Source of the DNA: Dysgonomonadaceae bacterium PH5-43
GTDB taxonomy: Bacteria; Bacteroidota; Bacteroidia; Bacteroidales; Azobacteroidaceae
DNA length: 64,000 bases
Assembly: GCA_029916745.1 (NCBI GenBank)
Contig: JARXWK010000015.1
Span: 1 to 64,000, forward strand
Direction of reading: 5' to 3'
Shown here: piece after piece, positions 54,301 through 63,486 of the stretch
Position numbering within the stretch: position 1 is the stretch's first letter
Layout of the letters: every line of letters begins with the position of its first letter
Program-made: the position numbers and the translations under genes
The notes under the pieces: model-generated
The model's input: only the letters and a program-made list of their open reading frames with translations
What the model was told of the DNA's origin: nothing
The model's database searches: none

Positions 54301-55581
54301 ATGAGCAAGTGGAATAACTTCAAAACAAAATACTCTTCAGAATTTTTCAAACATTCTGCTACATTGTTGTCGTCGAATGTGGTTTCGCAGATTATATCTT
54401 TTGCTGTTTACCCAGTGTTAACGCGACTTTACAATCCTGATATTTTTGGTAACTTTGTTTGGCTTGTTAGTGTGTCAAGTATACTAACGATTCTATTTAC
54501 TGGTAGATATGAATTAGCTATAGTTTTACCCAAGTCGAAAAAAAAAGCAATGTCGTTATTTCAACTTGCATTTATTATAAACATATCCTTTTTTGTAATT
54601 TCTTTTATCTTGTTTGCTTTAGGCGGAAATAGATTTGCGGTGTTTTTAGAGGAGGAGAGTTTGACATCTTTGTTGCCGTTAGTGCCAGTGTTTGCTTTTT
54701 TGGGGGCATCGTGGCAAATTCTAAATCATTTTTTTATAAGAGAAAAAAGATATTATAATATTAGTAGCTACAATGTTGTACAAAGCATAACTAACGCATC
54801 GGTAAAATGTTTTCTTGGGATAAAAGGATTTGTTAAAACGGGCTTGATAATAGGACAGTTATCTGCTCAATTTTTAGCTTTAACAATAAGTGTATTGTTG
54901 GGGCAAAAAGCTTTTAAGGGATTTTTCAGTATTGATAGGAGTTTGATAAAAGAAGTGGCAAAAGAGTATTCTAATTTCCCTAAATTTTCTCTGCCTCACG
55001 GTCTTTTGAATATATTAAATTTGCCTGTTTTGATTTTGCCTTTTTATTTTGATATGGAATTGGTGGGATTGTTTTCGTTGGCAATCACAATAGGGCAAAG
55101 TCCGGTAGTTCTACTTGGCGGTTCGGCTTACCAAACATTATTACAGCGAATTTCTAAAAAAGTGCAGACGTTACAAAATATAAAAACAGATTGTATCAAG
55201 TTTTGTAAAACTTGTAGTTTTGTGCTTGTTCCTCTTCTAATTCTATTTATGTTTATTCCAGAAGGAGTATTTACTTGGGCATTTGGAGCTGAGTGGAGTG
55301 GAATAGGTCTTGTGTTTAAGCTCATAGCACCTTGGTTGTTTGTTCGTTTACTTGTAAATGCATTGTCTTTTATCCCAGATATATTTTTCAAACAAAAAAC
55401 AACTATGATAATAGAAGTGTTTTTTGTTTTGTCTCGAATAGGCGTTTTGTTTGTTGGTGTTTATTTTAATAGCTTTATCTTGTCGGTAGCTTTATTTTGC
55501 ATTTTGTCGTTTGCTGTTATACTGGGTAAGCTTATTTGGTATTTTTATTTAATTGGAAAATATGAATTGTCATTAAAATAA
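54301..55581 (+). CDS. Oligosaccharide flippase (Wzx/RfbX, MOP superfamily)
   Basis: 426 residues, about 12 membrane helices. N-terminal HSATLLSSNVVSQIISFAVYPVLTRLYNPDIFG (spread over residues 17-50) is the hallmark of polysaccharide biosynthesis flippases, and the central FSLPHGLLNILNLPVLILP begins the second half. Moves lipid-linked sugars across the inner membrane. Four bases before the acyltransferase gene. Confidence 0.9.
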   Translation: MSKWNNFKTKYSSEFFKHSATLLSSNVVSQIISFAVYPVLTRLYNPDIFGNFVWLVSVSSILTILFTGRYELAIVLPKSKKKAMSLFQLAFIINISFFVISFILFALGGNRFAVFLEEESLTSLLPLVPVFAFLGASWQILNHFFIREKRYYNISSYNVVQSITNASVKCFLGIKGFVKTGLIIGQLSAQFLALTISVLLGQKAFKGFFSIDRSLIKEVAKEYSNFPKFSLPHGLLNILNLPVLILPFYFDMELVGLFSLAITIGQSPVVLLGGSAYQTLLQRISKKVQTLQNIKTDCIKFCKTCSFVLVPLLILFMFIPEGVFTWAFGAEWSGIGLVFKLIAPWLFVRLLVNALSFIPDIFFKQKTTMIIEVFFVLSRIGVLFVGVYFNSFILSVALFCILSFAVILGKLIWYFYLIGKYELSLK

Positions 55582-55585
55582 TATT

Positions 55586-56152
55586 ATGAAATCTATCTTA
55601 AACAATATAGCAAAATTTATTATCCATCGAGCTTATCCTCAGTTTAAGCGTCGTAAAGAATATGCTTCTTATGGATTAATACTTAAACGATATTTCTTTC
55701 TTCAGAAAATAATAGGATTTAATCGTAGTGTGCCTTGGCCTGTCCATTTTACTTCTGTTGTTAGAGGTTGGGAGAGTATCGAAAAAGGAATTTGTTGCGA
55801 CCCTGGCGATAATCCGGGTTTGTATATAAATGCTTCTGGCGGATTAAAACTTGGTAATAATGTAGCGATAGGAGCAAATACCTCCATAACTACGGTAAAT
55901 CATTATAAATACGACCATAGAAAACAAGGATATAAAAAGGGAATCACAATAGGCGATAATGTGTGGATAGGTGCAAATTGTTCTATAACAGCAGGAGTAA
56001 CTATAGGTGATAATGTAGTAATAGGAGCAGGTTGTACAGTAAGAGAAAATATTCCGTCGAATGTTGTAGTTATTGGTTCGGCGAGCAACTTAGAGATTAT
56101 TCCTAAAAAGAAAGATTATGAATGGGATTGTACTAAAGAAGAATTAATGTAA
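55586..56152 (+). CDS. Left-handed beta-helix acyltransferase
   Basis: 188 residues. Hexapeptide repeats from about 80: LKLGNNVAIGANTSI, then ITIGDNVWIGANCSITAGVTIGDN (split here by position, about 124-147), VVIGAGCTVRENIPSN. Catalytic-type His in TTVNHYKYDHR. Resembles serine/maltose O-acetyltransferases that decorate surface glycans. A basic N-terminal region (about 1-50) is unusual and may contact the membrane. Third gene of the glycan group. Confidence 0.85.
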   Translation: MKSILNNIAKFIIHRAYPQFKRRKEYASYGLILKRYFFLQKIIGFNRSVPWPVHFTSVVRGWESIEKGICCDPGDNPGLYINASGGLKLGNNVAIGANTSITTVNHYKYDHRKQGYKKGITIGDNVWIGANCSITAGVTIGDNVVIGAGCTVRENIPSNVVVIGSASNLEIIPKKKDYEWDCTKEELM

Positions 56153-56163
56153 AAAATATAATT

Positions 56164-56697
56164 ATGATTTTGAACGAAAGAGAAACAAGACGCCAACATA
56201 TTTTGGAAGTGGCGAAACAAATGATGACAGCGGCACGCACCGCTCCAAAGGGTAAGGGTATAGATATTATAGAGATAATAACAGTGGAAGGAGATGATAT
56301 TAAAACTCTTTCGGAGAAAACATACAGTTTGGGCGAAGAAAAAGGCTTTAAGTTTATGTTTCGCGATGCCGAGAATATTTTATCTGCAGAAGCTGTAGTT
56401 CTTATTGGAACACGCTCGCAAACTCACGGACTTAATTGTGCTCATTGCGGATTTGATACTTGTGCCGAAAAACCAGAACATATTCCTTGCGCTATAAATA
56501 CTATAGATGTGGGTATTGCTATTGGTTCGGCTTGCGCTACCGCTGCCGATTTACGGGTAGATTCTCGAGTTATGTTTTCTGTTGGTTTGGCTGCTCAAAA
56601 GCTAAACTGGCTTAAAGGTTGTGGTTCGGTAATGGCTATTCCTATTAGTGCCGGTAGTAAAAATCCTTTCTTCGATAGAAAAAGGAAAGAAAGCTGA
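56164..56697 (+). CDS. DUF2148 ferredoxin-like domain protein
   Basis: 177 residues. Opening LNERETRRQHILEVAKQMMTAARTAPKGKG is typical of the family. Two Cys groups follow: HGLNCAHCGFDTCAEKP (Cys near 97, 100 and 105) plus CAINTIDVGIAIGSACATAADL. This fits an iron-sulfur binding DUF2148 protein with a nitroreductase-like role not yet assigned. Eleven bases after the acyltransferase, but metabolically unrelated to it. Confidence 0.85.
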   Translation: MILNERETRRQHILEVAKQMMTAARTAPKGKGIDIIEIITVEGDDIKTLSEKTYSLGEEKGFKFMFRDAENILSAEAVVLIGTRSQTHGLNCAHCGFDTCAEKPEHIPCAINTIDVGIAIGSACATAADLRVDSRVMFSVGLAAQKLNWLKGCGSVMAIPISAGSKNPFFDRKRKES

Positions 56698-56699
56698 GA

Positions 56700-56950
56700 G
56701 CTAAGAGTGAAGAACTAAGAACTAAGAGTTGGCGCAAAGCGAAGTCAATCGTAATGCGCAGTAGAGACGTGGCGGCGTGCCGCGTCTCCAGAGATAATGC
56801 GCTAAGCGGCGCGTACCTTATAACCGTAGATAACGCTTACCGCTCGTCATACGCCTATGCAAATATTACTCTTTGGGTAGATGGTAGAGTCGCTTCGCGC
56901 CAACTTTTAACTTTTAGTTTTTATCTTTTCTGTACTGTGTTACAAAAAAA
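56700..56950. repeat. Non-coding region with dispersed repeats and a GC-rich palindrome
   Basis: 56704-56735 and 56889-56927 match segments of 50123-50278, the first in inverted orientation. At 56764-56788 GAGACG-T-GGC, loop, GCC-G-CGTCTC forms a strong hairpin of the GTAGAGACG...CGTCTC type known as a dispersed palindrome in many bacteria (recollection). The whole stretch is more GC-rich than its surroundings and has no convincing coding frame. Confidence 0.6.
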
Positions 56951-56951
56951 A

Positions 56952-57009
56952 CTCAGTGTGTTTTTTAATAAACATGGTGTGTTGAGAAGAGAAAAACACT
57001 GAGCTTTTT
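56952..57009. terminator. Bidirectional-looking terminator before the fimbrillin operon
   Basis: CTCAGTGT (56952-56959) plus TTTTT pairs with AAAAA plus ACACTGAG (56996-57003), across a loop of about 30 bases; CTTTTT follows and a run of A precedes. It separates the DUF2148 transcript from the fimbrillin promoter. Confidence 0.65.
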
Positions 57010-57049
57010 CTGTAGCACACGGCTGTTTTATGCGAAAATATAGCAGATG

Positions 57050-57081
57050 TTTGGTAAATTGGAGAAAACACTGTAACTTTG
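57050..57081 (+). promoter_or_regulatory. Promoter of the fimbrillin operon
   Basis: TTTG at 57050-57053, 20-base spacer, TAACTTTG at 57074-57081: a textbook Bacteroidota promoter. No inverted repeats flank it, so I see no sign of an invertible promoter. Confidence 0.8.
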
Positions 57082-57151
57082 CACCCCCAATAAAAAGGCA
57101 GGGTATAAAGGAGGCATATATTTGAACATCTTTAGTAATATTATTTTTATA

Positions 57152-58474
57152 ATGAATAAGCCGTTATTAGGTTTAATGCTATTTTGTTGTTGTGTTTTAG
57201 ACTCATTAAGTGCAACAACGGTAATAGCAGATAATGATTTTGCAGAGGTGCTCTTGAATGTTGAAGCAAGCGCAGAAAGTCCACCTCGAGAATCTCATTA
57301 TCGAACGGTGCGTATTTATTATCGTGTAAACCGAACGGAAATAGATGCCACTTATATGGGTAATGATAGCACGTTAAGTGTTGTCGATAGATTGTTTGAT
57401 AATACTATATTGAAAGATGGAGACTTTGTTGTTATAACCGCTACAGCATCTCCCGAAGGTCCTCTTAAAAATAATCAACGTTTAGCTATAGAAAGAGCGC
57501 TCGCTCTTAAAAACTACATTACACAGAAATATCCAGAAATAAAAGAAAATCAGTTTGTTTTGCTTCCCGAAGCCGAAGATTGGACAGGGCTTAAAGAAAT
57601 GGTTGAAGAGGACGAACAGGTTCCTTTCCGTGAGCAGTTACTTGATATACTCAATAGTAATCTGAATACAGAAACCCAAAAGAAAAGAATTCGAAAATTA
57701 GCAAAGGGGGCAACCTATAGGTATTTGTTAAAACATATTCTACCTTATTTGCGAGGTAGTGCTACCAGTACTATTTATCTTAAGGAAGACATTCCTGTTG
57801 AGCCTGAAATTATTGTTAGGGTCGATACTGTTTATGTAGATAGAGAAGTGTTGCGTATAGACACGGTTTGTCCAGAAAAAGAAATATTCAAAGCTCCAAG
57901 AAACTTTGTTATTGCAGTAAAGACTAACTTGCTTTACGATGCTGCTTTATTGCCTAACTTAGCAATCGAGTATCCATTCGGAACAGATTACAGATGGTCG
58001 GTAGGCGTAGAGGGAAATTGGTCGTGGTGGAATACGAATGCAGATAGCTATTATTTTCATCGAATACAAATAGCTGGACTTGAATTGCGCCGTTGGTTCG
58101 GAAATAAAACTGGAAATCCTTTGAACGGTTGGTTTGTGGGAGCCTATGGATATGGAGGAACTTATGATATTAGGTTGTTTACTGATAAAAAAAGCGACGA
58201 AGGACAACTTAGTAACTGGACTTATTCTGCTGGTTTGACTTTCGGCTATGCTATGCCTTTAGCCGAACGTTTGAATCTTGAGTTTAGCTTAGGGGTAGGT
58301 TATTTGGGTGGCAAATATTACAAATATACGATAGGTTCGTGCGAAGAATGTATTTTTCCTTGGAAGAGCACGCATATTAGAAGTTACGTTGGACTTACTG
58401 ATGCGAATATCTCATTGGTATGGTTGATAGGAAACGTTACTAATAAAAATAAAGGAAAGGAGGCGCAGCAATGA
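57152..58474 (+). CDS. DUF3575 outer-membrane protein with OmpA-like N-terminal region
   Basis: 440 residues from ATG 57152, which gives a classic signal peptide (MNKPLLGLMLFCCCV to SLSA). A TTG at 57122 has an ideal AAGGAGG ribosome-binding site seven bases upstream and would add ten hydrophobic residues, so it is a real alternative. Residues 40-170 look OmpA-like (VRIYYRVNRTEIDATYMGN, VVITATASPEG, NNQRLAIERALALKNYI). Residues 240-440 are the DUF3575 barrel (FVIAVKTNLLYDAALLPNLA). Such proteins head Bacteroidales fimbrial operons. Stop overlaps the next start (ATGA). Confidence 0.85.
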   Translation: MNKPLLGLMLFCCCVLDSLSATTVIADNDFAEVLLNVEASAESPPRESHYRTVRIYYRVNRTEIDATYMGNDSTLSVVDRLFDNTILKDGDFVVITATASPEGPLKNNQRLAIERALALKNYITQKYPEIKENQFVLLPEAEDWTGLKEMVEEDEQVPFREQLLDILNSNLNTETQKKRIRKLAKGATYRYLLKHILPYLRGSATSTIYLKEDIPVEPEIIVRVDTVYVDREVLRIDTVCPEKEIFKAPRNFVIAVKTNLLYDAALLPNLAIEYPFGTDYRWSVGVEGNWSWWNTNADSYYFHRIQIAGLELRRWFGNKTGNPLNGWFVGAYGYGGTYDIRLFTDKKSDEGQLSNWTYSAGLTFGYAMPLAERLNLEFSLGVGYLGGKYYKYTIGSCEECIFPWKSTHIRSYVGLTDANISLVWLIGNVTNKNKGKEAQQ

Positions 58475-59451
58475 GAAATGTTCTGGTATTGTTTTTATTC
58501 GCCATTGTTCTTATTTCGTGCGAGAATAAAAGCCTGTGCGATGCCGGATTGTGCGACAAAGCTGCTGTTGCTATAAAGGTTGTCGTTAACTGGGAGAAAA
58601 CCTCTGATGTCAGAGCTATGCGAATGAATATATTCTCTTTAACAGATGAAGTATCCGATTATGGGCGAGATAATATTCCAGTGAGTGGAGAAAAAATGAT
58701 TAAGTTGCCCAACTACTCTTCGCATCTTCCTTTTTGTTACGATAATTATGCGAATATTTATTTTAAGAACGAAACAATTCTTGGTTCGTTCCAGGCTTAT
58801 TGTTTAGAAACCATACGGCAGACATACAATACATTGGCTACTCCTGTAGAGGGAGAGAAAACAGTAGAAGATCCTCGAGGAAATTTCTTCGTGCATTCGT
58901 GGCAAGAGCCCTTTGATGTTATGTTTTGTAATGATTGTGAAGATCTGTTGATTTTGAACTTCTATCCGAAGAATATACTTCGAGAGTTCACTTATCGGGT
59001 CAATAATATAGAAGGGGCTAAGAATGTTGGTGAGGCTCGAGGAGCTACGTCAGGAATGGCGGCAACTTATTTCTTCCGAACAGATGAATTAACGACGGAG
59101 CGTTCGACTGTTTTGTTTGTGAATTCGACCGTAGGAGTCGATGATAATGGCGTCGGCTACATTGAAGGTTCTTTCTTTACGTTCGGTCCTGTTCCTCCTT
59201 ACACCAATCGGTTTACGATAGAAGTTCTGTCGAAAGCTGGAGCGTACTATACTGCCTATTGGGATGTGTCGGGACAAATAAGCGAATCTATGGCAAACCG
59301 TGAAGCCAAGTTGGCTCGCGACGGATACGATATTTTAATTGAAAACAAATCAGACATTCCAGAAATACCCGATCCGGGCGAGACTCCCGAAGGAGGCGGA
59401 GGCTTTGAGATCGGTGTAGACGAGTGGGATAATGTAGATGTATATTTATAA
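58471..59451 (+). CDS. DUF5119 lipoprotein (Mfa2-like anchor candidate)
   Basis: 326 residues. Leader ends VLISC with Cys17, a lipobox. Body is beta-rich (VAIKVVVNWEKTSDVRAMRMNIF, YDNYANIYFKNETILGSFQAY) and ends with an acidic, Gly/Pro-rich tail. In fimbrillin operons of Bacteroidales, DUF5119 proteins sit between the DUF3575 barrel and the fimbrillins. A role in anchoring or terminating the fibre is inferred from position. Four-base overlap with the upstream gene. Confidence 0.82.
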   Translation: MRNVLVLFLFAIVLISCENKSLCDAGLCDKAAVAIKVVVNWEKTSDVRAMRMNIFSLTDEVSDYGRDNIPVSGEKMIKLPNYSSHLPFCYDNYANIYFKNETILGSFQAYCLETIRQTYNTLATPVEGEKTVEDPRGNFFVHSWQEPFDVMFCNDCEDLLILNFYPKNILREFTYRVNNIEGAKNVGEARGATSGMAATYFFRTDELTTERSTVLFVNSTVGVDDNGVGYIEGSFFTFGPVPPYTNRFTIEVLSKAGAYYTAYWDVSGQISESMANREAKLARDGYDILIENKSDIPEIPDPGETPEGGGGFEIGVDEWDNVDVYL

Positions 59452-59483
59452 ATAACTTTAGTATAAACTTAATTTTTAAAAGA

Positions 59484-61580
59484 ATGAACAAAGGATTATT
59501 ATCATTCGCAACCTTAGTAATGGTTGCATTAACGTTGGTATCTTGTTCCAACGACGACAATTTGGATTCTCTTATCGAACAGACTAAGGGAGAGGGTATT
59601 GAGTTTCGCACTTTGATGGATAAACCATCAAACGGTCTTCGTGCGGCTATAACAAACGAAGATAACATCTTGAGCTTTCAAGTAACAGGTATTAAAATGA
59701 ACGGCGCTTCTCCTGTAACAGAAGCACCATATCTATTTAATGCTTTCGGTATTACACGTGGAGAAGATGATAGCTGGAATTATACTCCTAAGCGCTATTG
59801 GCCAGAAGGTCTTAAAGTCGACTTTTATGCTTACAGCCCAGCTTCGTCAAAGAATATTGAAACAGGTAAAGGTATTGCTGACTATGTTGCTGGTGCTTCT
59901 CCAATCACTTATACAGTGCCTCAAGTGAGCGAAACAGATGCGCAAGAAGATTTCTTGGTGGCAAGAATTAAAGGTCAAGACAAAAACTCTGGAAATGTTA
60001 AGTTGAACTTCCTTCACGCACTATCTCGTATTAAATTCTACGCGAAAACTTCGCAAAAGAATATTACTTATACTATTGAAAGTGTAGAATTAATGAACTT
60101 GAATACAAAAGGAGAATTGAACTTAGATGATGCTGGAATTGTAGAAGCGGGCTCATTGGTTTACGATCCTAGTGCAGATCCTACTGTAATATGGGAGAGC
60201 CAAGGTCCTTCCGACGATTATATTGTGGATATGGGAACAGCTCCTATCTATTTGCTTAACGAATACAGATCTATTTTAGGTAAAGCAGGTGCTATTTTGG
60301 TAATGCCACAAGTTACTAAACTTTCATCAAAAGGAACGGGGAAAGTAGAGCCTGGCACTGGAGAATTCGCAATAAAAGTATCATACAAAGCTTTTGTTGA
60401 TGATATCTATTATGCAGGAAGTGCAACGACTCCAGAAGTGAAATACTTTGCTGTAAAAGATATTGACGGAAGAAAAGATAGTGGCAATGATTTAGGTATC
60501 GCATTCGAAATGGGACGCCAATACAACTTCTACCTTGGTTTTGGTGAAGATGTAAACGGTGAAATTAAATTCGAAGTAGGTGTAAGCGACTGGAATGACA
60601 CTCCGGATCAATATATCCCGGAACCAACCAACTATTATGGTATTATCAGTAACGATTTGGCAAAAATGGCAAACAAAGATTCTGATGTAACTAAAGAAGT
60701 AACCTTAGCTCAGATAGAAGCTATTGCGTCATTATCACTATCAAATAAAACTTCTTTCGACTTTACAGGAATAGAATACTTCAGAAAAATGACTTCAATT
60801 TCGCTTACTAATGTTCAAGCGGGAGATTTGGATGCGTCAAAAACTCCATTACTTACAACAGTAACTATTAGTGGTTCTACACTTGGGAACGTTAATTTGT
60901 CGAATGGTAAACTTACTACACTTACTCTTTCTGGAAACAATACATTTGCATCATTTGATGCTTCAAAGAACAAGCTAACATCTGTAACATTTAGTTCAAC
61001 TCCTAAAATTGACGGTAGCTTGAATCTGTCGGGTAACACTACATTGACAACGATAAATCTTACAGGTGTAGAGTATATTGCCTCTAAAACATTTGATTTG
61101 GATTTATCTAATTGTGGATTGACAACAGCTACTCTTTCTTCAACTAAAATGTCAGACTTAAACATGTCTAACAACCAGTTAGCTACTCTTACAGTTACAA
61201 CGTCTACTTTCGAAAACTTGGATGTATCGAATAACAAGTTGACTGATGTGAAGTTTGATAAGAGTTCTGTTAAAACTGGAACTGGAACCGGGCTACTGAA
61301 TGCAAAAGGAAATGCAGCTTTGGAAACATTCTTAACGGTTACTGAAGGTTCTTCTAATAATGCTTATGTGATAGATAACTTGAATGTACAAGACAGTAAG
61401 GGGATCACAAAAATAGACGTTAAGAAAGGTTATACAATAGATACTTTAACAGTATGGGATGGATGTACTAATGCGTATTTAACCGCTTCGCCCGCATATA
61501 TTCTAAACAAACATAGTAGTGGTGGTCTTTTTGGCTATGTGAACAATATTAAAACGCCAAATGGAACGCCAATTCCATAA
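59484..61580 (+). CDS. Fimbrillin-family lipoprotein with C-terminal leucine-rich repeats
   Basis: 698 residues. Leader ends LVSC with Cys21. Fimbrillin (Mfa1/FimA type) domains occupy about 30-385: FQVTGIKMNG, YWPEGLKVDFYAYSPAS, EDFLVARIKGQD, LNFLHALSRIKFYAKTS and FEMGRQYNFYLGFG. From about 415 to 610 the chain becomes leucine-rich repeats (LTNVQAGDLDASKTPLLTT, LSNGKLTTLTLSGNN, LDVSNNKLTDVKF). An LRR tip on a fimbrillin suggests an adhesin or tip subunit. Lipidation and later protease cleavage at an Arg are the known assembly route for this class. Confidence 0.85.
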   Translation: MNKGLLSFATLVMVALTLVSCSNDDNLDSLIEQTKGEGIEFRTLMDKPSNGLRAAITNEDNILSFQVTGIKMNGASPVTEAPYLFNAFGITRGEDDSWNYTPKRYWPEGLKVDFYAYSPASSKNIETGKGIADYVAGASPITYTVPQVSETDAQEDFLVARIKGQDKNSGNVKLNFLHALSRIKFYAKTSQKNITYTIESVELMNLNTKGELNLDDAGIVEAGSLVYDPSADPTVIWESQGPSDDYIVDMGTAPIYLLNEYRSILGKAGAILVMPQVTKLSSKGTGKVEPGTGEFAIKVSYKAFVDDIYYAGSATTPEVKYFAVKDIDGRKDSGNDLGIAFEMGRQYNFYLGFGEDVNGEIKFEVGVSDWNDTPDQYIPEPTNYYGIISNDLAKMANKDSDVTKEVTLAQIEAIASLSLSNKTSFDFTGIEYFRKMTSISLTNVQAGDLDASKTPLLTTVTISGSTLGNVNLSNGKLTTLTLSGNNTFASFDASKNKLTSVTFSSTPKIDGSLNLSGNTTLTTINLTGVEYIASKTFDLDLSNCGLTTATLSSTKMSDLNMSNNQLATLTVTTSTFENLDVSNNKLTDVKFDKSSVKTGTGTGLLNAKGNAALETFLTVTEGSSNNAYVIDNLNVQDSKGITKIDVKKGYTIDTLTVWDGCTNAYLTASPAYILNKHSSGGLFGYVNNIKTPNGTPIP

Positions 61581-61587
61581 ATTTATA

Positions 61588-61651
61588 CTGCACACACACT
61601 TGTGCAGATATAACTAACCTAAGCCGGAAGGGGTTGAATGTCCCCTTCCGG
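61588..61651 (+). promoter_or_regulatory. Two hairpins between the fimbrillin genes
   Basis: CTGCACA/TGTGCAG (61588-61607) is followed by a perfect ten-base stem, CCGGAAGGGG/CCCCTTCCGG (61624-61633 with 61642-61651), with an eight-base loop. No T run follows, so mRNA processing or stability control between subunits is more likely than termination. Confidence 0.65.
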
Positions 61652-61672
61652 TTACTAATAACGCAAAATAAT

Positions 61673-62551
61673 ATGATGAACAATATATGCAAAGTCAATG
61701 CTTGGGGGATGCTTTTCTGTGTTCTGATCATTTTGTTTTCTTCCGGATGTTCCAATGAGGAGAGTGAAATGGAGAGCCGTGCTATTGCTTTCGACTGTTC
61801 GACTGTAGCTTTGCGTGCCGCCTCTTCCTCTGTCGAGGAGATGCAATACTTTCGTGTATCGGCTTTCTGGAATAAGGGCGCCGACGGTTGCGAAACTTTT
61901 ATGAACGATCAACTCGTAGAAAAACGAAACGGAAGTTGGGTCTATTCCCCCATGAAATATATGCCGGGATATGGTTCGGTTAGCTTTTTCGCTTATGCTC
62001 CCGCTTCTTCTGCTGGATTTGATGAGCCTGTAGAGATAACACCCGCGAGTAATCGTTTTTCAATAAAATACACTGTAAGTAACGACTACCAGCAACAAGA
62101 AGACTTGATGGTAGCAACTAAACTTAACAAAACAACAAGTCCTATTAGTCTGAGTTTTAAGCATGCCCTTTCTTTCGTTAACTTTCAGATAAGGAGTGAG
62201 TCTACAAATATAGATTATCGTATCTCGAAAGTGGAGTTGGTAAACTTATATAGTCAAGGCGAACTTATAGGAAAGGAAAATGACGAAAAAACATCTGATT
62301 GGTATTGGGAAGAAGATGTTTTATCTGCAACTACTTATACCGTTTATCAGAAGTATCCGATTGATACCCACGGTACTACTTTCCAAGATATTGGTGATGT
62401 GATGGTGCTTCCGCAAAAGCCTATTGATTTTAAGATAGTTGTAACTTATAGCGAAATAGGGTCTGGTTCAGAGCTAATGAAAGATCTCTTCCTTGATCCA
62501 GATTTTGTATTTGAAATGGGTAAAAGGTATACGTTTTTCCTTAGATTGTAG
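61673..62551 (+). CDS. Fimbrillin-family lipoprotein
   Basis: 292 residues from ATG 61673; an earlier ATG at 61634 lies in the loop of the preceding hairpin and would give an untidy leader. Leader ends FSSGC, a good lipobox. Same fimbrillin landmarks as the upstream protein: YFRVSAFWNKGA, MPGYGSVSFFAYAPAS, QQEDLMVATKLNKT, LSFKHALSFVNFQIRSE and FEMGKRYTFFLRL. A paralogue without LRRs, about the size of a single fimbrillin, so perhaps a shaft or accessory subunit. Last gene of the operon. Confidence 0.85.
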   Translation: MMNNICKVNAWGMLFCVLIILFSSGCSNEESEMESRAIAFDCSTVALRAASSSVEEMQYFRVSAFWNKGADGCETFMNDQLVEKRNGSWVYSPMKYMPGYGSVSFFAYAPASSAGFDEPVEITPASNRFSIKYTVSNDYQQQEDLMVATKLNKTTSPISLSFKHALSFVNFQIRSESTNIDYRISKVELVNLYSQGELIGKENDEKTSDWYWEEDVLSATTYTVYQKYPIDTHGTTFQDIGDVMVLPQKPIDFKIVVTYSEIGSGSELMKDLFLDPDFVFEMGKRYTFFLRL

Positions 62552-62570
62552 GTGTTGAATTAAAACTTAT

Positions 62571-62619
62571 AAAAAAAGTCTTCCTGAAAGAAATATAATT
62601 TCCATAGGAAGACTTTTTT
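62571..62619. terminator. Bidirectional terminator between fimbrillin and prohibitin-like genes
   Basis: AAAGTCTTCCT and AGGAAGACTTT with A and T runs on both sides, lying between two convergent genes; serves both. Confidence 0.85.
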
Positions 62620-62637
62620 ATTTTCTTACACTTACTA

Positions 62638-63375
62638 TTACTTAACAGTAATAAAAGGCAATTTGTCTCCCGCCATATACTGAGGCAGTTTTCCGTCCCA
62701 CTTGTTTATAGCCATTTCTTGAATAACTAAAGGCGATAGAGAAGCTTGTTTTATAACCTGAGCCTCAGCTTCCAGCTTCATACGTTCTAAAGTAAACTTA
62801 GCAGCAAGAGCACCTTGTTCTGCTATTTTCTTGTCTTCGATAGCTTTGTTAAACTCGTCGCTGAAATCGTGATTAGTAATAAGAAGAGTTTTAACAGAGA
62901 TGCCGTTACCTTCAACCTGATCAGCAAAAGTAGTTCTTATACGATTTGATATTTCCGCTCTTTTCTCTACGAAAGCTTCGATAGGATATTCGGCAATAAC
63001 AGCATTTACTTTTTCAGCAAGAGTAGGGCGAACCAGTGTTTCTTCAATTTTAGTACCGTAAGTTTGGTAAATACTACCAACTTGAAGAGGGTTAAGGGCA
63101 TACACTAACCCAACTTCTACCGAAATAGTTTGAATGTCGCTTGATGAAACTTCAGTTTTTAGAGTTAAATTTCTGTCTCTTATTGATAATTTGTGAATTT
63201 CATCAACATACGGAATTTTCATATGCAATCCTTCGCCAGTAACACCAGTTAGTCTTCCTAATCTTAGTACAACAGCTCGCTCTCCTGTGTTTATCGTATA
63301 GAAACTACCAGATAAAAAGAATGCGGCAATGAGGGCTAAGACTACCCAAGTAATAAATTTTTTGTTTAGATTCAT
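62638..63375 (-). CDS. Prohibitin/SPFH (HflC-like) membrane protein
   Basis: 245 residues. An N-terminal membrane helix (about 8-28: FITWVVLALIAAFFLSGSFY), then the SPFH domain: INTGERAVVLRLGRLTGV, EGLHMKIPYVDEIHKLSIR, then QTISVEVGLVYALNP. A coiled-coil helix (about 175-225) rich in Ala/Glu/Lys closes it. Scaffold protein regulating FtsH-type proteolysis or membrane domains in other bacteria. Downstream, in transcription direction, of repeat copy D. Confidence 0.9.
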   Translation of the reverse strand: MNLNKKFITWVVLALIAAFFLSGSFYTINTGERAVVLRLGRLTGVTGEGLHMKIPYVDEIHKLSIRDRNLTLKTEVSSSDIQTISVEVGLVYALNPLQVGSIYQTYGTKIEETLVRPTLAEKVNAVIAEYPIEAFVEKRAEISNRIRTTFADQVEGNGISVKTLLITNHDFSDEFNKAIEDKKIAEQGALAAKFTLERMKLEAEAQVIKQASLSPLVIQEMAINKWDGKLPQYMAGDKLPFITVK

Positions 63376-63402
63376 TTGTCTTTGTTTTAATGTTTATCGG
63401 AA

Positions 63403-63436
63403 CAAAGATAAATAAAAAATCTAATTACACTACAAA
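63403..63436 (-). promoter_or_regulatory. Possible promoter of the prohibitin-like gene
   Basis: On the minus strand TATCTTTG (63403-63410) with TTTG (63433-63436) 22 bases upstream, slightly long. It lies between the array tail and the ATG. Confidence 0.5.
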
Positions 63437-63486
63437 AAGTTGCAATTGCTTCAGCTGCAATGAAATATTATTTTGTTTTTCTCTTA

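Noticed and set aside
56754-57002. 82-codon plus-strand reading frame
   Set aside because: It spans a GC-rich palindrome, dispersed repeats and a terminator; no family resemblance.
57050-57081. Invertible (phase-variable) promoter for the fimbrillin operon
   Set aside because: The promoter is good, but no pair of inverted repeats flanks it and no recombinase gene is nearby.
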